Shown here: piece by piece, positions 1 through 7,739 of the stretch | Layout of the letters: each line of letters opens with the position of its first letter | Position numbering within the stretch: position 1 is the stretch's first letter | NCBI RefSeq assembly: GCF_900129685.1 | Contig: NZ_FQWM01000001.1 | Coordinates: 496,001-560,000 of the forward strand | Source of the DNA: Cognatishimia maritima | GTDB lineage: Bacteria; Pseudomonadota; Alphaproteobacteria; Rhodobacterales; Rhodobacteraceae | Direction: 5' to 3' | Length of the DNA: 64,000 bases | The notes under the pieces: model-generated | What the model was told of the DNA's origin: nothing | The model's input: the letters and a program-made list of their open reading frames with translations, nothing else | Database searches by the model: none | Position numbers and translations under genes: made by a program

Positions 1-726
1 TTTACCAAATGAGTAATCTATCAACGTGTGCGGATAAACCGCCGCCGGCGAAGTGAATCCGATCCCGTCAAACCGAATTCGCCGATAGGGTTCATCGGAC
101 AATATCCAGATACGTCGCCCAATTTCTTTCGATTTGGCCTCCAGCATATCAGCGAGCGCCTGAAGTTCCGCGCGCGAATAGATCCGGCCGGTTGGATTGT
201 GTGGCGTATTGACGACCACAATCCGTGTATTTGGGGTTATCGAATTGGAAATTGCTGACAGATCAAGATCAAAGTTACGTGCATCCAGCGGAACAGGCAC
301 TTCTTTGGCTCCGGCGACGGCCAGCATTGATCCATAACAAAACCAACCCGGCAACGGTACAATACATTCATCGCCCGGTTCCAGCAGCATGGTAAAACAC
401 ATTTTGATGGCGCCAAATGCACCTTTGGTCAAAGCGATATCTTCCTCTTCAAAAGGAAGACCCAATTCCTGTGTCAGCGAACCCGCCAGATAAGTGCAGG
501 CCTCAGCTTCGTTGGTCTTATACGCAAACCAATCAACAGCCTGCGGTTCAGCGTGCGTTTTCAGGGCGGTGACCACGCTAGGCAGCGGCATTTCTTGTGG
601 GTTGCCAAACGTGAAGTCTGCAACAGCCGGTGTCTCTCGAACAGCGGCGCTGTAAGCCGTGTAAAAGGTTTCCACTTTCTGAATAGATCGGGCAGCGTCC
701 TGCGCCCTGCTAGCAACTGTTGACAT
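1..726 (-). CDS. Class I/II PLP-dependent aminotransferase, 3' part cut by window edge
   Basis: The minus-strand frame is open from position 726 to the first base and gives the first 242 residues of a fold-type I aminotransferase. Visible family motifs are NTPHNPTGR (PLP/substrate region), SDEPYRRIRFDG (the Asp that contacts the PLP pyridine nitrogen) and, at the very edge, YSFGK. The K of that last motif (residue 242) is the expected Schiff-base lysine. ATG codons lie at 729 and 726; the GGGAGAGG upstream fits 726 better. Such enzymes transfer amino groups between an amino acid and a 2-oxo acid in the cytoplasm. The substrate cannot be told because the C-terminal half is missing. It is the last minus-strand gene seen at this end, 200 bp downstream of mltG. 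Confidence 0.85.
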   Translation of the reverse strand, partial: MSTVASRAQDAARSIQKVETFYTAYSAAVRETPAVADFTFGNPQEMPLPSVVTALKTHAEPQAVDWFAYKTNEAEACTYLAGSLTQELGLPFEEEDIALTKGAFGAIKMCFTMLLEPGDECIVPLPGWFCYGSMLAVAGAKEVPVPLDARNFDLDLSAISNSITPNTRIVVVNTPHNPTGRIYSRAELQALADMLEAKSKEIGRRIWILSDEPYRRIRFDGIGFTSPAAVYPHTLIDYSFGK

Positions 727-927
727 CATCCTCTCCCATTGCATTTCATTTGCGTCGCCGAAAAAGCGTCGGGTATTTAGATCTCGAAGGGTGCCAGAAT
801 TCTGTGCTTTTGTCTTTGTTTTTAAGGAATCAGCGGTTCCAGAGCACCAACTTACTTTGCAAACCAACAACCGTTGCCAGCTGCAAAGCTAGTAAAAAAG
901 TATTCAACCAAGGTCAAAGGTCAGACC

Positions 928-2076
928 CTATTCCGCCCGCTCGGCCTCAATCTCACGCCATTTCGCGACATTCCGATTATGCTCGGCCAATGTCGCCGCA
1001 AACGCATGCCCACCGGTGCCATCCGCCACAAAGAACACAAAATCGGTTTCATCGGGGTTGGCAGCGGCCTCTAGGCTCGCGCGGCCCGGGTTGGCGATGG
1101 GCGTCACAGGCAAGCCGTCGATCACATAGGTGTTCCACGGCGTCTCGCGTTGCAATTCACTGCGGCGCAGGCCACGGCCCAGCGTGCCTTCGCCTTTGGT
1201 GATCCCATAAATCACCGTCGGGTCCGTCTGCAGCCGCATACCACGGTTCAGGCGGTTCACAAAGACGCTGGCCACCTGCCCGCGTTCTTCGGCAACGCCG
1301 GTCTCTTTTTCGATGATCGACGCAAGGATCAGCAATTCCAGCGGCGTGCTCAGCGGCACGTCTGGATTGCGCGTATCCCAAGCATTCGCAATCAGTTCCG
1401 CCTGATCCGCTTGCATCCGTTCAATGACAGACGCCCGCGTATCGCCTTCGCTGATCTCATAGGAATTCGGCGCCAAAGTGCCTTCGGTCGGCACCTCAAC
1501 CTCGCCCTGCAAGAGGTCGATTTTTTTCAAAACATCAACAACTTGCCAGCTTGTCACCCCTTCGGCCATCGCAATGCGATAGCGCGTGTCAGACTGCGTG
1601 CGCACGAGGTTGAAGACCTCTGGTTCTTCATCTGCTGCGGGATCGAATTTCACCACTTCGACAAAGCGATTGGTCGCCGGGTCCATTTCCCGCACCTGAA
1701 TTTCGGCGCTGGTGACACCGATCCGGTAAACCACCTCTGTGCCGCAGGTCGAGGCCCCGCCCCGCGTGACGATATCGGCGATTTCTTCCATCGAGGCTGC
1801 GGCGGGCACAAGGAACGACCCGGCTTTCAGGAGCTGCGATTTGTCGGTATAATCTGCGCCCATGCGAAAGAGCGTGGCGTTGGACACAGCCCCAGCCGCC
1901 TCCAACTGGCGCGACACCTTGCGCATATTGGTCCCGCGCTCAACTTCGACGCAGATCGCCTCACTCAGCGGGCCTTCGGCAACATATTCGCCCTTGCCCC
2001 ACAGGATCAGCCCGCCCAGCAGGAACACCACGACAATCAACAGGGTTAGCGCGTTGCTCGCGATGCTCCGCCACAT
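928..2076 (-). CDS. mltG: Endolytic murein transglycosylase MltG (YceG-like)
   Basis: MltG is a membrane-anchored enzyme that cuts nascent glycan strands and so ends peptidoglycan polymerisation. The 382-residue product has one N-terminal transmembrane segment (about residues 9-26) and a long periplasmic part. The YceG domain carries the motif ASIIEKETG, whose Glu at residue 256 matches the catalytic glutamate of the family, and later conserved blocks around QTDPTVIYG and TPWNTY. The length is slightly above the E. coli protein. It starts only 3 nt after the fabF stop and is surely co-transcribed with it; fabF-mltG is a common alphaproteobacterial order linking lipid and wall synthesis. Confidence 0.93.
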   Translation of the reverse strand: MWRSIASNALTLLIVVVFLLGGLILWGKGEYVAEGPLSEAICVEVERGTNMRKVSRQLEAAGAVSNATLFRMGADYTDKSQLLKAGSFLVPAAASMEEIADIVTRGGASTCGTEVVYRIGVTSAEIQVREMDPATNRFVEVVKFDPAADEEPEVFNLVRTQSDTRYRIAMAEGVTSWQVVDVLKKIDLLQGEVEVPTEGTLAPNSYEISEGDTRASVIERMQADQAELIANAWDTRNPDVPLSTPLELLILASIIEKETGVAEERGQVASVFVNRLNRGMRLQTDPTVIYGITKGEGTLGRGLRRSELQRETPWNTYVIDGLPVTPIANPGRASLEAAANPDETDFVFFVADGTGGHAFAATLAEHNRNVAKWREIEAERAE

Positions 2077-2079
2077 GGT

Positions 2080-3336
2080 TTAGACCTTTCCGAAGATCAC
2101 CGAGGCATTGGTGCCGCCGAACCCGAAAGAATTCGAAAGCGCGACATCAATCTTGCGCTCGCGTTTGGCATTCGGCGCAAGGTCCACCTTGGTCTCAACC
2201 GCTGGATTATCAAGGTTGATAGTCGGTGGGGCCACTTGGTCCCGGATCGCCAAAATAGAGAAGATCGCCTCAATCGCACCTGCGGCCCCCAAAAGGTGGC
2301 CGGTCATGGATTTGGTGGAGGACATGGTCACATTCGCCGCCGCATCGCCCATCATCCGCTCCACCGCGCCCAGTTCAATGGTGTCCGCCATTGTAGAGGT
2401 GCCGTGGGCGTTGATATAGTCGATGTCGGCAGGCTCCAGCCCTGCGTTGGCCAAGGCCGCGCGCATAGAGCGTTCGCCGCCCTCACCATCCTCAGACGGC
2501 GCTGTGATGTGGTAGGCGTCGCCCGACAGGCCATAGCCCAGCACCTCGGCATAAATCTTTGCGCCGCGCGCCTTGGCGTGTTCGTATTCTTCCAGAACCA
2601 CAACACCCGCGCCCTCGCCCATGACAAAACCGTCACGGTCGGCATCATATGGGCGGCTCGCCGCCTGTGGATTATCCGCGCATTTGGTCGAGAGCGCCTT
2701 ACAGGCGTTAAAGCCCGCGATACCGATCTCAGAAATCGCCGCTTCCGCGCCGCCCGCGATCATCACGTCGGCATCGCCATGCTGGATCAACCGGCTTGCA
2801 TCGCCGATAGCATGCGCGCCTGTCGAACAAGCCGTCACCACCGCGTGGTTCGGGCCTTTGAAACCATAGCGGATCGACACCTGACCCGAGATCAGGTTGA
2901 TCAGCGCACCCGGAATAAAGAACGGTGACACCCGGCGCGGGCCACGTTCTTTGATCAGAACAGCGGTTTCCGCGATGGAATTCAGCCCACCAATCCCAGA
3001 GCCGATCATCACGCCGGTTCGCAGACGGCTTTCATTGTCTTCCGGGGTCCATTTCGCGTCCTGCACGGCCATTTCAGCCGCCGCGATGCCATAAAGGATA
3101 AAGTCATCGACCTTACGGCGTTCCTTGGGGGCCATCCAGTCATCGGCATTAAAGGTGCCATCGCTGCCATCGCCCAAAGGCACTTCGCAGGCGTATTTCG
3201 TGGTCACGGCAGAGGCATCAAACCGCGTGATCGGCCCCGCCCCGGATTTCCCATCCAGAATACGCGACCAGCTTTCCTCGACACCGGATGCCAATGGGGT
3301 CACCAGACCCAGACCTGTAATGACGACACGACGCAT
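2080..3336 (-). CDS. fabF: 3-oxoacyl-[acyl-carrier-protein] synthase II (FabF)
   Basis: FabF condenses malonyl-ACP with acyl-ACP in each elongation round of type II fatty-acid synthesis. The 418-residue product has the full ketosynthase triad: Cys170 in VVTACSTGAHA, His311 in NAHGTSTMADTIE and His347 in MTGHLLGAAGA, with Lys342 close by. Length is typical of the family. It normally directly follows acpP, but here acpP ends about 2 kb upstream (5383), with accessory DNA between. FabF therefore probably needs a promoter in the 3337-3521 gap or depends on read-through. Confidence 0.97.
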   Translation of the reverse strand: MRRVVITGLGLVTPLASGVEESWSRILDGKSGAGPITRFDASAVTTKYACEVPLGDGSDGTFNADDWMAPKERRKVDDFILYGIAAAEMAVQDAKWTPEDNESRLRTGVMIGSGIGGLNSIAETAVLIKERGPRRVSPFFIPGALINLISGQVSIRYGFKGPNHAVVTACSTGAHAIGDASRLIQHGDADVMIAGGAEAAISEIGIAGFNACKALSTKCADNPQAASRPYDADRDGFVMGEGAGVVVLEEYEHAKARGAKIYAEVLGYGLSGDAYHITAPSEDGEGGERSMRAALANAGLEPADIDYINAHGTSTMADTIELGAVERMMGDAAANVTMSSTKSMTGHLLGAAGAIEAIFSILAIRDQVAPPTINLDNPAVETKVDLAPNAKRERKIDVALSNSFGFGGTNASVIFGKV

Positions 3337-3521
3337 AGTGCTGCCCTTTCCTCAATTCTTTGATTGCTCATACCTTGGGTTGGGGTTGAGGGGCAAGAGT
3401 GGGTTGAGAGGTTGGGTGGATTTGGGTGGAAGGTAGTTATTCAAATATCCATATGAGGAGCTATTTATGGTAGGTCATAGATAGATCATGTCTACCCGCC
3501 GCCCCTGCACATTCGATTAAG

Positions 3522-4403
3522 CTAGGATAATACGGAAACCTGTCGACGAACCCAACCTAGAATCGTAGGATCTCTGTGTCCTTCCAGAATACGTTTCATC
3601 GACACAGCTGCTTGACCACCCAGATCATCAAACCAAAAACTTAAAGCGTAAGCGGGAGTGGTAGCTGTAACCCTATCCTCAACTTTCACTTTGGTTCCGG
3701 TTTCAGTAGGTGACATTTCGATTTTCCAGTGACCTGAATAAGAACCTCGGTTTCTCTCGGAAACATCAGCCGAAAAGTCGTAAGCGAAATTGCTACAAGC
3801 GTTTTCTTCAACCACCATAACTTGAATTTCTGAGAAGTTCGGGCCACCCTGACGTATCTTCATTTTATGACTAAAGTTGGGGTCTTCGATCTCTGAGAAT
3901 TCATAAAGCGTACCGGTGTAGAATTCATTCGGACAATCAGCCTTGGGAACCAGTTTTTTCCAAGCCTCTGCAATATTTGCATTTGTTTCAAACGAAGAAA
4001 TCCCAGCCCAAGATAACCTAACAGAAGTTTTCGACCACCAAGCGCCGTACAAAAAATTGAGCAAAACCGCGAAACCTATTCCAAAAGCCGCGTATCCCCA
4101 GCTGGTTTCGAAAATCATCCCAAAATCGCCAACGAATCCGAATGCCTCGGCAATTCTCATCAAAAAAGTTATAATTGCCGACGTTTCAAATACATTTCTA
4201 TAACTAGGGAACATCGGAATAAGCAGTGCCGCTAGCAAACCAAGGGTCACCGCAAGTAGTAATGCCTGGATAATCACGAATTCCGGGAACGCCCATCCTC
4301 CGAACCGCCCATACAGCAGCAAACCGGAAAGAAAATAAAAAAACATCCCAAAAAGAATACGGCGGCGCTGTAGGTAAACACTTACGAACAAAGACTTCTC
4401 CAA
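3522..4403 (-). CDS. Unknown membrane protein with C-terminal SRPBCC-like domain
   Basis: No named family is recognised with confidence. The 293-residue product has about four hydrophobic segments (roughly residues 16-32, 39-63, 73-90, 103-122). A soluble C-terminal domain (about 145-293) follows, whose alternating strand pattern, GTKVKVEDRVTA stretch and final amphipathic helix resemble the START/SRPBCC (polyketide cyclase-like) fold. Codon use is clearly more AT-rich than in the flanking fab genes (many aaa, aat, ttc/ttt and gaa codons). The gene sits alone between acpP and fabF, where Rhodobacterales normally have nothing. I infer horizontal acquisition; ligand and role are unknown. Confidence 0.6.
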   Translation of the reverse strand: MEKSLFVSVYLQRRRILFGMFFYFLSGLLLYGRFGGWAFPEFVIIQALLLAVTLGLLAALLIPMFPSYRNVFETSAIITFLMRIAEAFGFVGDFGMIFETSWGYAAFGIGFAVLLNFLYGAWWSKTSVRLSWAGISSFETNANIAEAWKKLVPKADCPNEFYTGTLYEFSEIEDPNFSHKMKIRQGGPNFSEIQVMVVEENACSNFAYDFSADVSERNRGSYSGHWKIEMSPTETGTKVKVEDRVTATTPAYALSFWFDDLGGQAAVSMKRILEGHRDPTILGWVRRQVSVLS

Positions 4404-4554
4404 CTAATTTCATTGACTTAATGTCCAACTATTTCCGCAAGATCATGGCTATAATTAGGCCAACATAAGGTAGTCGATAAGGTATTTGGGTCCTGACATT
4501 TTCGTTTGCACCAGCCTACCGCCTGTGCGAGCAGTTTTTCCAACTCGATGTCAA
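4404..4554. other. AT-rich spacer without a recognisable gene
   Basis: This stretch lies between the unknown SRPBCC-like gene and the left copy of the 44-bp repeat. Together with the repeat and the higB leader it makes about 300 bp without a coding sequence. I see no ORF with a ribosome-binding site, no strong hairpin and no RNA gene in it. Its base composition is like that of the SRPBCC-like gene and unlike the fab genes. Confidence 0.4.
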
Positions 4555-4598
4555 ACGAAGCTTAGGACGCTTCGGAGATGAATTTCACTGCGTCGCCG
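4555..4598. repeat. Left copy of 44-bp direct repeat: detached duplicate of the acpP 3' end
   Basis: These 44 bases are identical to 5376-5419, which cover the last codons and the stop of acpP. This copy is not joined to an acpP reading frame: homology stops abruptly at both ends. Inside lies an inverted repeat, CGAAGC at 4556-4561 and GCTTCG at 4569-4574, separated by 7 nt. That is the layout of a tyrosine-recombinase core site. I interpret it as one attachment-site half (attL/attR) of an element that used the acpP 3' end as target and carries higBA. Confidence 0.8.
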
Positions 4599-4673
4599 TT
4601 TAAGTTAACTAAACATTATCCAAGAACGATCATACTCGAACCTTACACCAACAATCATACCCCAAACTTTGCG

Positions 4674-4691
4674 CCATGTTGCGCAACATGG
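4674..4691. promoter_or_regulatory. 18-bp perfect palindrome, likely HigA operator of higBA
   Basis: CCATGTTGCGCAACATGG reads the same on both strands and ends 13 nt before the higB start codon at 4705. Autorepression by antitoxin binding to a palindrome over the promoter is the rule for HigBA modules. Binding by this HigA is an inference. Confidence 0.65.
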
Positions 4692-4704
4692 TACATTTCC
4701 CTAT

Positions 4705-4986
4705 ATGACTATTCAAAGCGTCAAAGGTAAACGGGCGAAAAACGCGATCAGGGGCAACCTCAAAGGCCTGCCCTCTGACCTCACAAAACGCATCAAAGCC
4801 CTTTTGATTGTCTTAGACAGCACCAAAGACCTGAACGATCTGCGCAGCCCTCCGGGGAACCAACTCGAAGCCCTCAAAGGCGACCGCACCGGGCAGCACT
4901 CGATCAGGATCAACGGCCAATGGCGCATTTGTTTTGTCTGGACCGAACATGGCCCAGCAGATGTTGAGATTGTCGATTATCACTAA
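4705..4986 (+). CDS. higB: HigB-type toxin of a type II toxin-antitoxin system (RelE/ParE superfamily)
   Basis: HigB toxins are ribosome-dependent mRNA endonucleases. The 93-residue product matches the family layout: a helical N-terminal part ([19 protein letters not shown]), the [21 protein letters not shown] core in the order used by HigB, and the C-terminal VEIVDYH. The start at 4705 (MTIQSV) is preferred over one 36 nt upstream because the upstream one lies in the palindromic operator. The toxin gene precedes the antitoxin gene, the reversed order typical of hig modules, with 24 nt between them. The pair lies inside a segment bounded by 44-bp repeats, as expected for an addiction module on a mobile piece of DNA. 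Confidence 0.88.
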   Translation: MTIQSVKGKRAKNAIRGNLKGLPSDLTKRIKALLIVLDSTKDLNDLRSPPGNQLEALKGDRTGQHSIRINGQWRICFVWTEHGPADVEIVDYH

Positions 4987-5010
4987 GATCGGCATGGAAA
5001 GGAAAGTGAG

Positions 5011-5322
5011 ATGAGCTTACTAGACTTCACAATGCACCCCGGTGAGGTGCTGAAAGAGCTATACCTCAAGCCGCTTGGGCTTTCTTCGATCAAGTTCGCC
5101 GAAGTCATTCATGTGCCGCGCAGCCGTGTGGAACGTCTGGTGCGCGGCGATTGCGGGATCACGCCTGACACGGCCTTTCGTCTGGCAAAAGCGCTGCAAA
5201 CAACGCCGGAAATGTGGCTGACCATGCAGAACACCTACGACCTTGCCATGGCAAAGGATGAGGTCGACGTGTCTGCCATCAAACCCCTGCCCGCGATCAG
5301 CGAAAACACCAAAGCGGCTTGA
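5011..5322 (+). CDS. higA: HigA-family antitoxin, HTH DNA-binding
   Basis: This 103-residue protein starts with the HigA hallmark MHPGEVLKELYL followed by a Cro/CI-type helix-turn-helix (about residues 23-60: IKFAEVIHVPRSRVERLVRGDCGITPDTA split over two helices). A short C-terminal tail would bind the toxin. It neutralises HigB and, with it, represses the operon, probably at the palindrome 4674-4691. GGAAAGTGAG lies before the ATG. Its stop is 53 nt before the right copy of the acpP repeat. Confidence 0.9.
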   Translation: MSLLDFTMHPGEVLKELYLKPLGLSSIKFAEVIHVPRSRVERLVRGDCGITPDTAFRLAKALQTTPEMWLTMQNTYDLAMAKDEVDVSAIKPLPAISENTKAA

Positions 5323-5335
5323 CCCAAAACACAAA

Positions 5336-5359
5336 AAACCCCCGCCGAAGCGAGGGTTT
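5336..5359 (-). terminator. Intrinsic terminator downstream of acpP
   Basis: The hairpin AAACCC-C-CGC / GCG-A-GGGTTT has a CGAA loop and one mismatch. On the minus strand it is followed by a T-rich run (TTTTTTGTGTTTT), so it mainly stops transcription from acpP; it may also stop higBA. It lies between the two 44-bp repeats, so if those are attachment sites this terminator came with the inserted segment. Confidence 0.7.
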
Positions 5360-5375
5360 TCCAAAATTCTCTCTG

Positions 5376-5419
5376 ACGAAGCTTAGGACGCTTCGGAGAT
5401 GAATTTCACTGCGTCGCCG
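5376..5419. repeat. Right copy of 44-bp direct repeat (3' end of acpP)
   Basis: Identical to 4555-4598. It covers the acpP stop codon and about the last 11 codons plus 7 nt beyond the stop. The internal inverted repeat CGAAGC (5377-5382) / GCTTCG (5390-5395) places the acpP stop codon inside its 7-nt spacer. Integration at this spot therefore leaves acpP intact, as phages and islands do at tRNA 3' ends. Confidence 0.8.
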
Positions 5420-5616
5420 AAAGACTGGATGGTCTCTGCTGCGTCGTCAGGGATTTCGATGCCGAACTCTTCTTCGAAAGCCATAACCAGCTCTACGGTG
5501 TCCAAAGAGTCTGCGCCCAGGTCGTCGATGAAGGATGCGTTTTCGACAACTTTGTCTTCTTCAACACCCAGGTGTTCTACAACGATCTTTTTTACGCGGT
5601 CTGCGACGTCGCTCAT
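5383..5616 (-). CDS. acpP: Acyl carrier protein
   Basis: AcpP carries growing acyl chains on a phosphopantetheine arm. The 77-residue acidic product has the invariant attachment motif GADSLDTVE with Ser37. Length and sequence are fully typical. Upstream are fabG and fabD on the same strand; a 234-nt gap with its own promoter-like element (5755-5782) and a hairpin leader suggests separate expression, fitting the high ACP demand. Its 3' end is duplicated 0.8 kb downstream (4555-4598), and the expected next gene, fabF, is displaced by about 2 kb. Confidence 0.98.
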   Translation of the reverse strand: MSDVADRVKKIVVEHLGVEEDKVVENASFIDDLGADSLDTVELVMAFEEEFGIEIPDDAAETIQSFGDAVKFISEAS

Positions 5617-5718
5617 GTCAATTCCTCATTCGTACTGGCGCTATGGCCTATGGTGCTCCGCACAGCGGATAATAGATTGCCCGTATGGGCGGCTCTTGTT
5701 CCGGCTCCCCCGGATGAC

Positions 5719-5743
5719 CCGGTGAGCCAGACAGCTCACCCGG
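5719..5743 (-). promoter_or_regulatory. Hairpin in the predicted acpP mRNA leader
   Basis: GGTGAGC (5721-5727) and GCTCACC (5734-5740) form a perfect 7-bp stem with a 6-nt loop, extended by C/G pairs with a bulge. It lies within the roughly 130-nt leader expected from the promoter at 5755-5782. It lacks a T-run, so it is more likely a leader or stability element than a terminator. Confidence 0.4.
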
Positions 5744-5754
5744 AAACTGCGCCG

Positions 5755-5782
5755 CCTATAGCATATGATTCCTAATAGGCAA
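5755..5782 (-). promoter_or_regulatory. Candidate sigma-70 promoter of acpP
   Basis: On the minus strand TTGCCT (5782-5777) and TATAGG (5760-5755) are 16 nt apart, close to alphaproteobacterial consensus. The -35 region overlaps the palindrome CCTATTAGG, which also adjoins the -35 of tig. Confidence 0.4.
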
Positions 5783-5849
5783 ACGCTTTCGCACTGTAAT
5801 TACTGAAAGGCTGGTATGAGGTTTTCGCCCCACCTCAGCCTGTCAGCGC

Positions 5850-6587
5850 TTACAACATGGCCATGCCGCCGTTCACATGCAAGGTGGAACCGGTGACGTA
5901 GCCTGCTTCATCGCTGGCAAGGTACAGAACCGCCGCAGCGATTTCTTCTGGCGTGCCCATGCGATTGCTTGGGATCTGCTTGTTGATCGCTTCTTTCTGA
6001 TCATCGGTCAGCTTGTCGGTCATCGCGGTGGCGATAAAGCCCGGCGCGACGGCGTTGGCGGTGATGCCACGGCTGGCGACTTCATAGGCAATGGATTTGG
6101 TCATGCCGACCATGCCTGCCTTGGACGCCGCATAGTTCACTTGACCCGGATTGCCGGTGGCCCCGACGATAGAGCTGATGTTGATGATCCGGCCCCAACG
6201 CGCCTTCATCATCGGGCGCATCACAGCGCGGCACAGACGCATCGCAGATGTGAGGTTTACATCGATCACTTGCTGCCATTCTTCATCGCTCATCCGCATG
6301 AAAATCTGGTCTTTGGTGATGCCCGCGTTGTTCACGAGGATATCCAAGCCGCCCATCGCTTCGATGGCTTGTTTCGGCAGGGCCGTCACGGCCTCAGCAT
6401 CGCCCAGATTGCATGGCAGCACAAAAGCCCGGTCGCCGAGTTCTGCGGCCAGTGCCTCAAGCGGTTCCACGCGGGTGCCCGAAAGGCCCACATTGGCGCC
6501 CGCAGCGTGCAGAGCTTTGGCGATGGCACCGCCGATGCCACCGGAGGCGCCCGTCACAAGCGCGGATTTACCTGTTAGATCAAACAT
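5850..6587 (-). CDS. fabG: 3-oxoacyl-[acyl-carrier-protein] reductase (FabG)
   Basis: FabG is the NADPH-dependent reductase of the fatty-acid elongation cycle. The 245-residue SDR protein has the cofactor motif VTGASGGIGGAIA (residues 11-23), NNAG at 86-89 and the catalytic set Ser139, Tyr152, Lys156 (NISSIVG and NYAASKAG). The C-terminal GSTLHVNGGMAML is typical for FabG. It follows fabD by 24 nt on the same strand, so both are almost certainly in one transcript. Confidence 0.97.
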   Translation of the reverse strand: MFDLTGKSALVTGASGGIGGAIAKALHAAGANVGLSGTRVEPLEALAAELGDRAFVLPCNLGDAEAVTALPKQAIEAMGGLDILVNNAGITKDQIFMRMSDEEWQQVIDVNLTSAMRLCRAVMRPMMKARWGRIINISSIVGATGNPGQVNYAASKAGMVGMTKSIAYEVASRGITANAVAPGFIATAMTDKLTDDQKEAINKQIPSNRMGTPEEIAAAVLYLASDEAGYVTGSTLHVNGGMAML

Positions 6588-6611
6588 TTGAACCTCTGAC
6601 TTTCGTGTTTC

Positions 6612-7559
6612 TTATAGCGCCAGCGCCGCTGCGGCGGCTTTGACATCCTCGGGTGTGCCGACCGCCGTGCAGGCGATATCGCGGTTGATGCGGCGCACCA
6701 TGCCCGAAAGCGCCTTCCCCGCGCCGATCTCATAAATCTCTGTCACGCCCTGTTCGCCCATCCACGCAACAGATTCACGCCAGCGGACAGAGCCGGTGAC
6801 CTGCTCAACCAAAAGGGAACGGATCAGGGCTGGGTTGGTCACGGCAGCCGCACGGACGTTGGCAACCAATGGCACCACCGGCGCGTTGATATCCACATCA
6901 TCCAGCGCTTCGGCCATGACGTCGGCGGCAGGTTGCATCAGGGAACAATGGAAAGGCGCGCTGACCGGCAGCAACACCGCGCGTTTCGCGCCCTTTTCTT
7001 TGGCGAGTTCGACCGCACGCTCCACAGCGGTTTTATGACCTGACACAACCACCTGACCCGGGTCGTTGTCGTTTGCAGCCTGACAGACCTCTGCGCTTTC
7101 CTCAGCTGCTGCTTCGGCCACAGCACGGGCTGCTGCGAAATCCAGCCCCAAAAGCGCTGCCATGGCGCCAACGCCGACCGGCACTGCCGCTTGCATGGCA
7201 AGTCCGCGCGTGCGCAAAAGGCGCGCTGTGTCGGCAATCGACAACGACCCCGCCGCCGCCAGAGCGGAATATTCACCCAAGGAATGCCCCGCCACAAACG
7301 ACGCGGCTGTGATCGCGACACCTTCAGATTCCAGCGCTTTCATGGCCGCCAAAGAGGTCGCCATCAGCGCCGGCTGCGCATTTTGCGTCAGGGTCAAATC
7401 CGCCTGATCGCCTTCCCAGATCAGCGTGCTGAGTTTCTCACCAAGCGCTTCGTCCACCTCATCAAAGACGGCCTTGGCCGCCGGATAGGCATCTGCCAAG
7501 GCTTTGCCCATGCCGATGGTCTGTGCGCCCTGTCCCGGAAAAACGAATGCTCTGCTCAT
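6612..7559 (-). CDS. fabD: Malonyl-CoA:ACP transacylase (FabD)
   Basis: FabD loads malonate from CoA onto ACP. The 315-residue protein begins MSRAFVFPGQGAQ, has the nucleophile Ser93 in GHSLGEYSALAA, and the partner His204 in SAPFHCSLM. I chose the start at 7559 because a GGGGGAG stretch precedes it and the protein begins exactly like other FabD; a longer frame reaching 7640 has no family support. It is the first gene of the minus-strand fab cluster, with the divergent b561-YceI gene 180 bp away. Confidence 0.96.
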   Translation of the reverse strand: MSRAFVFPGQGAQTIGMGKALADAYPAAKAVFDEVDEALGEKLSTLIWEGDQADLTLTQNAQPALMATSLAAMKALESEGVAITAASFVAGHSLGEYSALAAAGSLSIADTARLLRTRGLAMQAAVPVGVGAMAALLGLDFAAARAVAEAAAEESAEVCQAANDNDPGQVVVSGHKTAVERAVELAKEKGAKRAVLLPVSAPFHCSLMQPAADVMAEALDDVDINAPVVPLVANVRAAAVTNPALIRSLLVEQVTGSVRWRESVAWMGEQGVTEIYEIGAGKALSGMVRRINRDIACTAVGTPEDVKAAAAALAL

Positions 7560-7739
7560 GAGAACTCCCCCTGATTTCTGCGTTTTATCCGCAATACCGC
7601 GCCCTGTGCAGGACTGCAATGTCATTGCGCATCCACGCACCTTGTTTTCAAGGCGGAACGCTTGCTGCCGTTAGAACAGCGGATATCTAAACCCTGACAT
7701 ATGACGCCGCCGTCGCGTCATCGGACGCAGGAGGTTTCT

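Noticed and set aside
3515-3532. A possible third, degenerate copy of the acpP repeat core (AAGCTAGGATA) at the end of the SRPBCC-like gene
   Set aside because: Only about 10 loosely matching bases and no inverted arms; chance similarity cannot be excluded.
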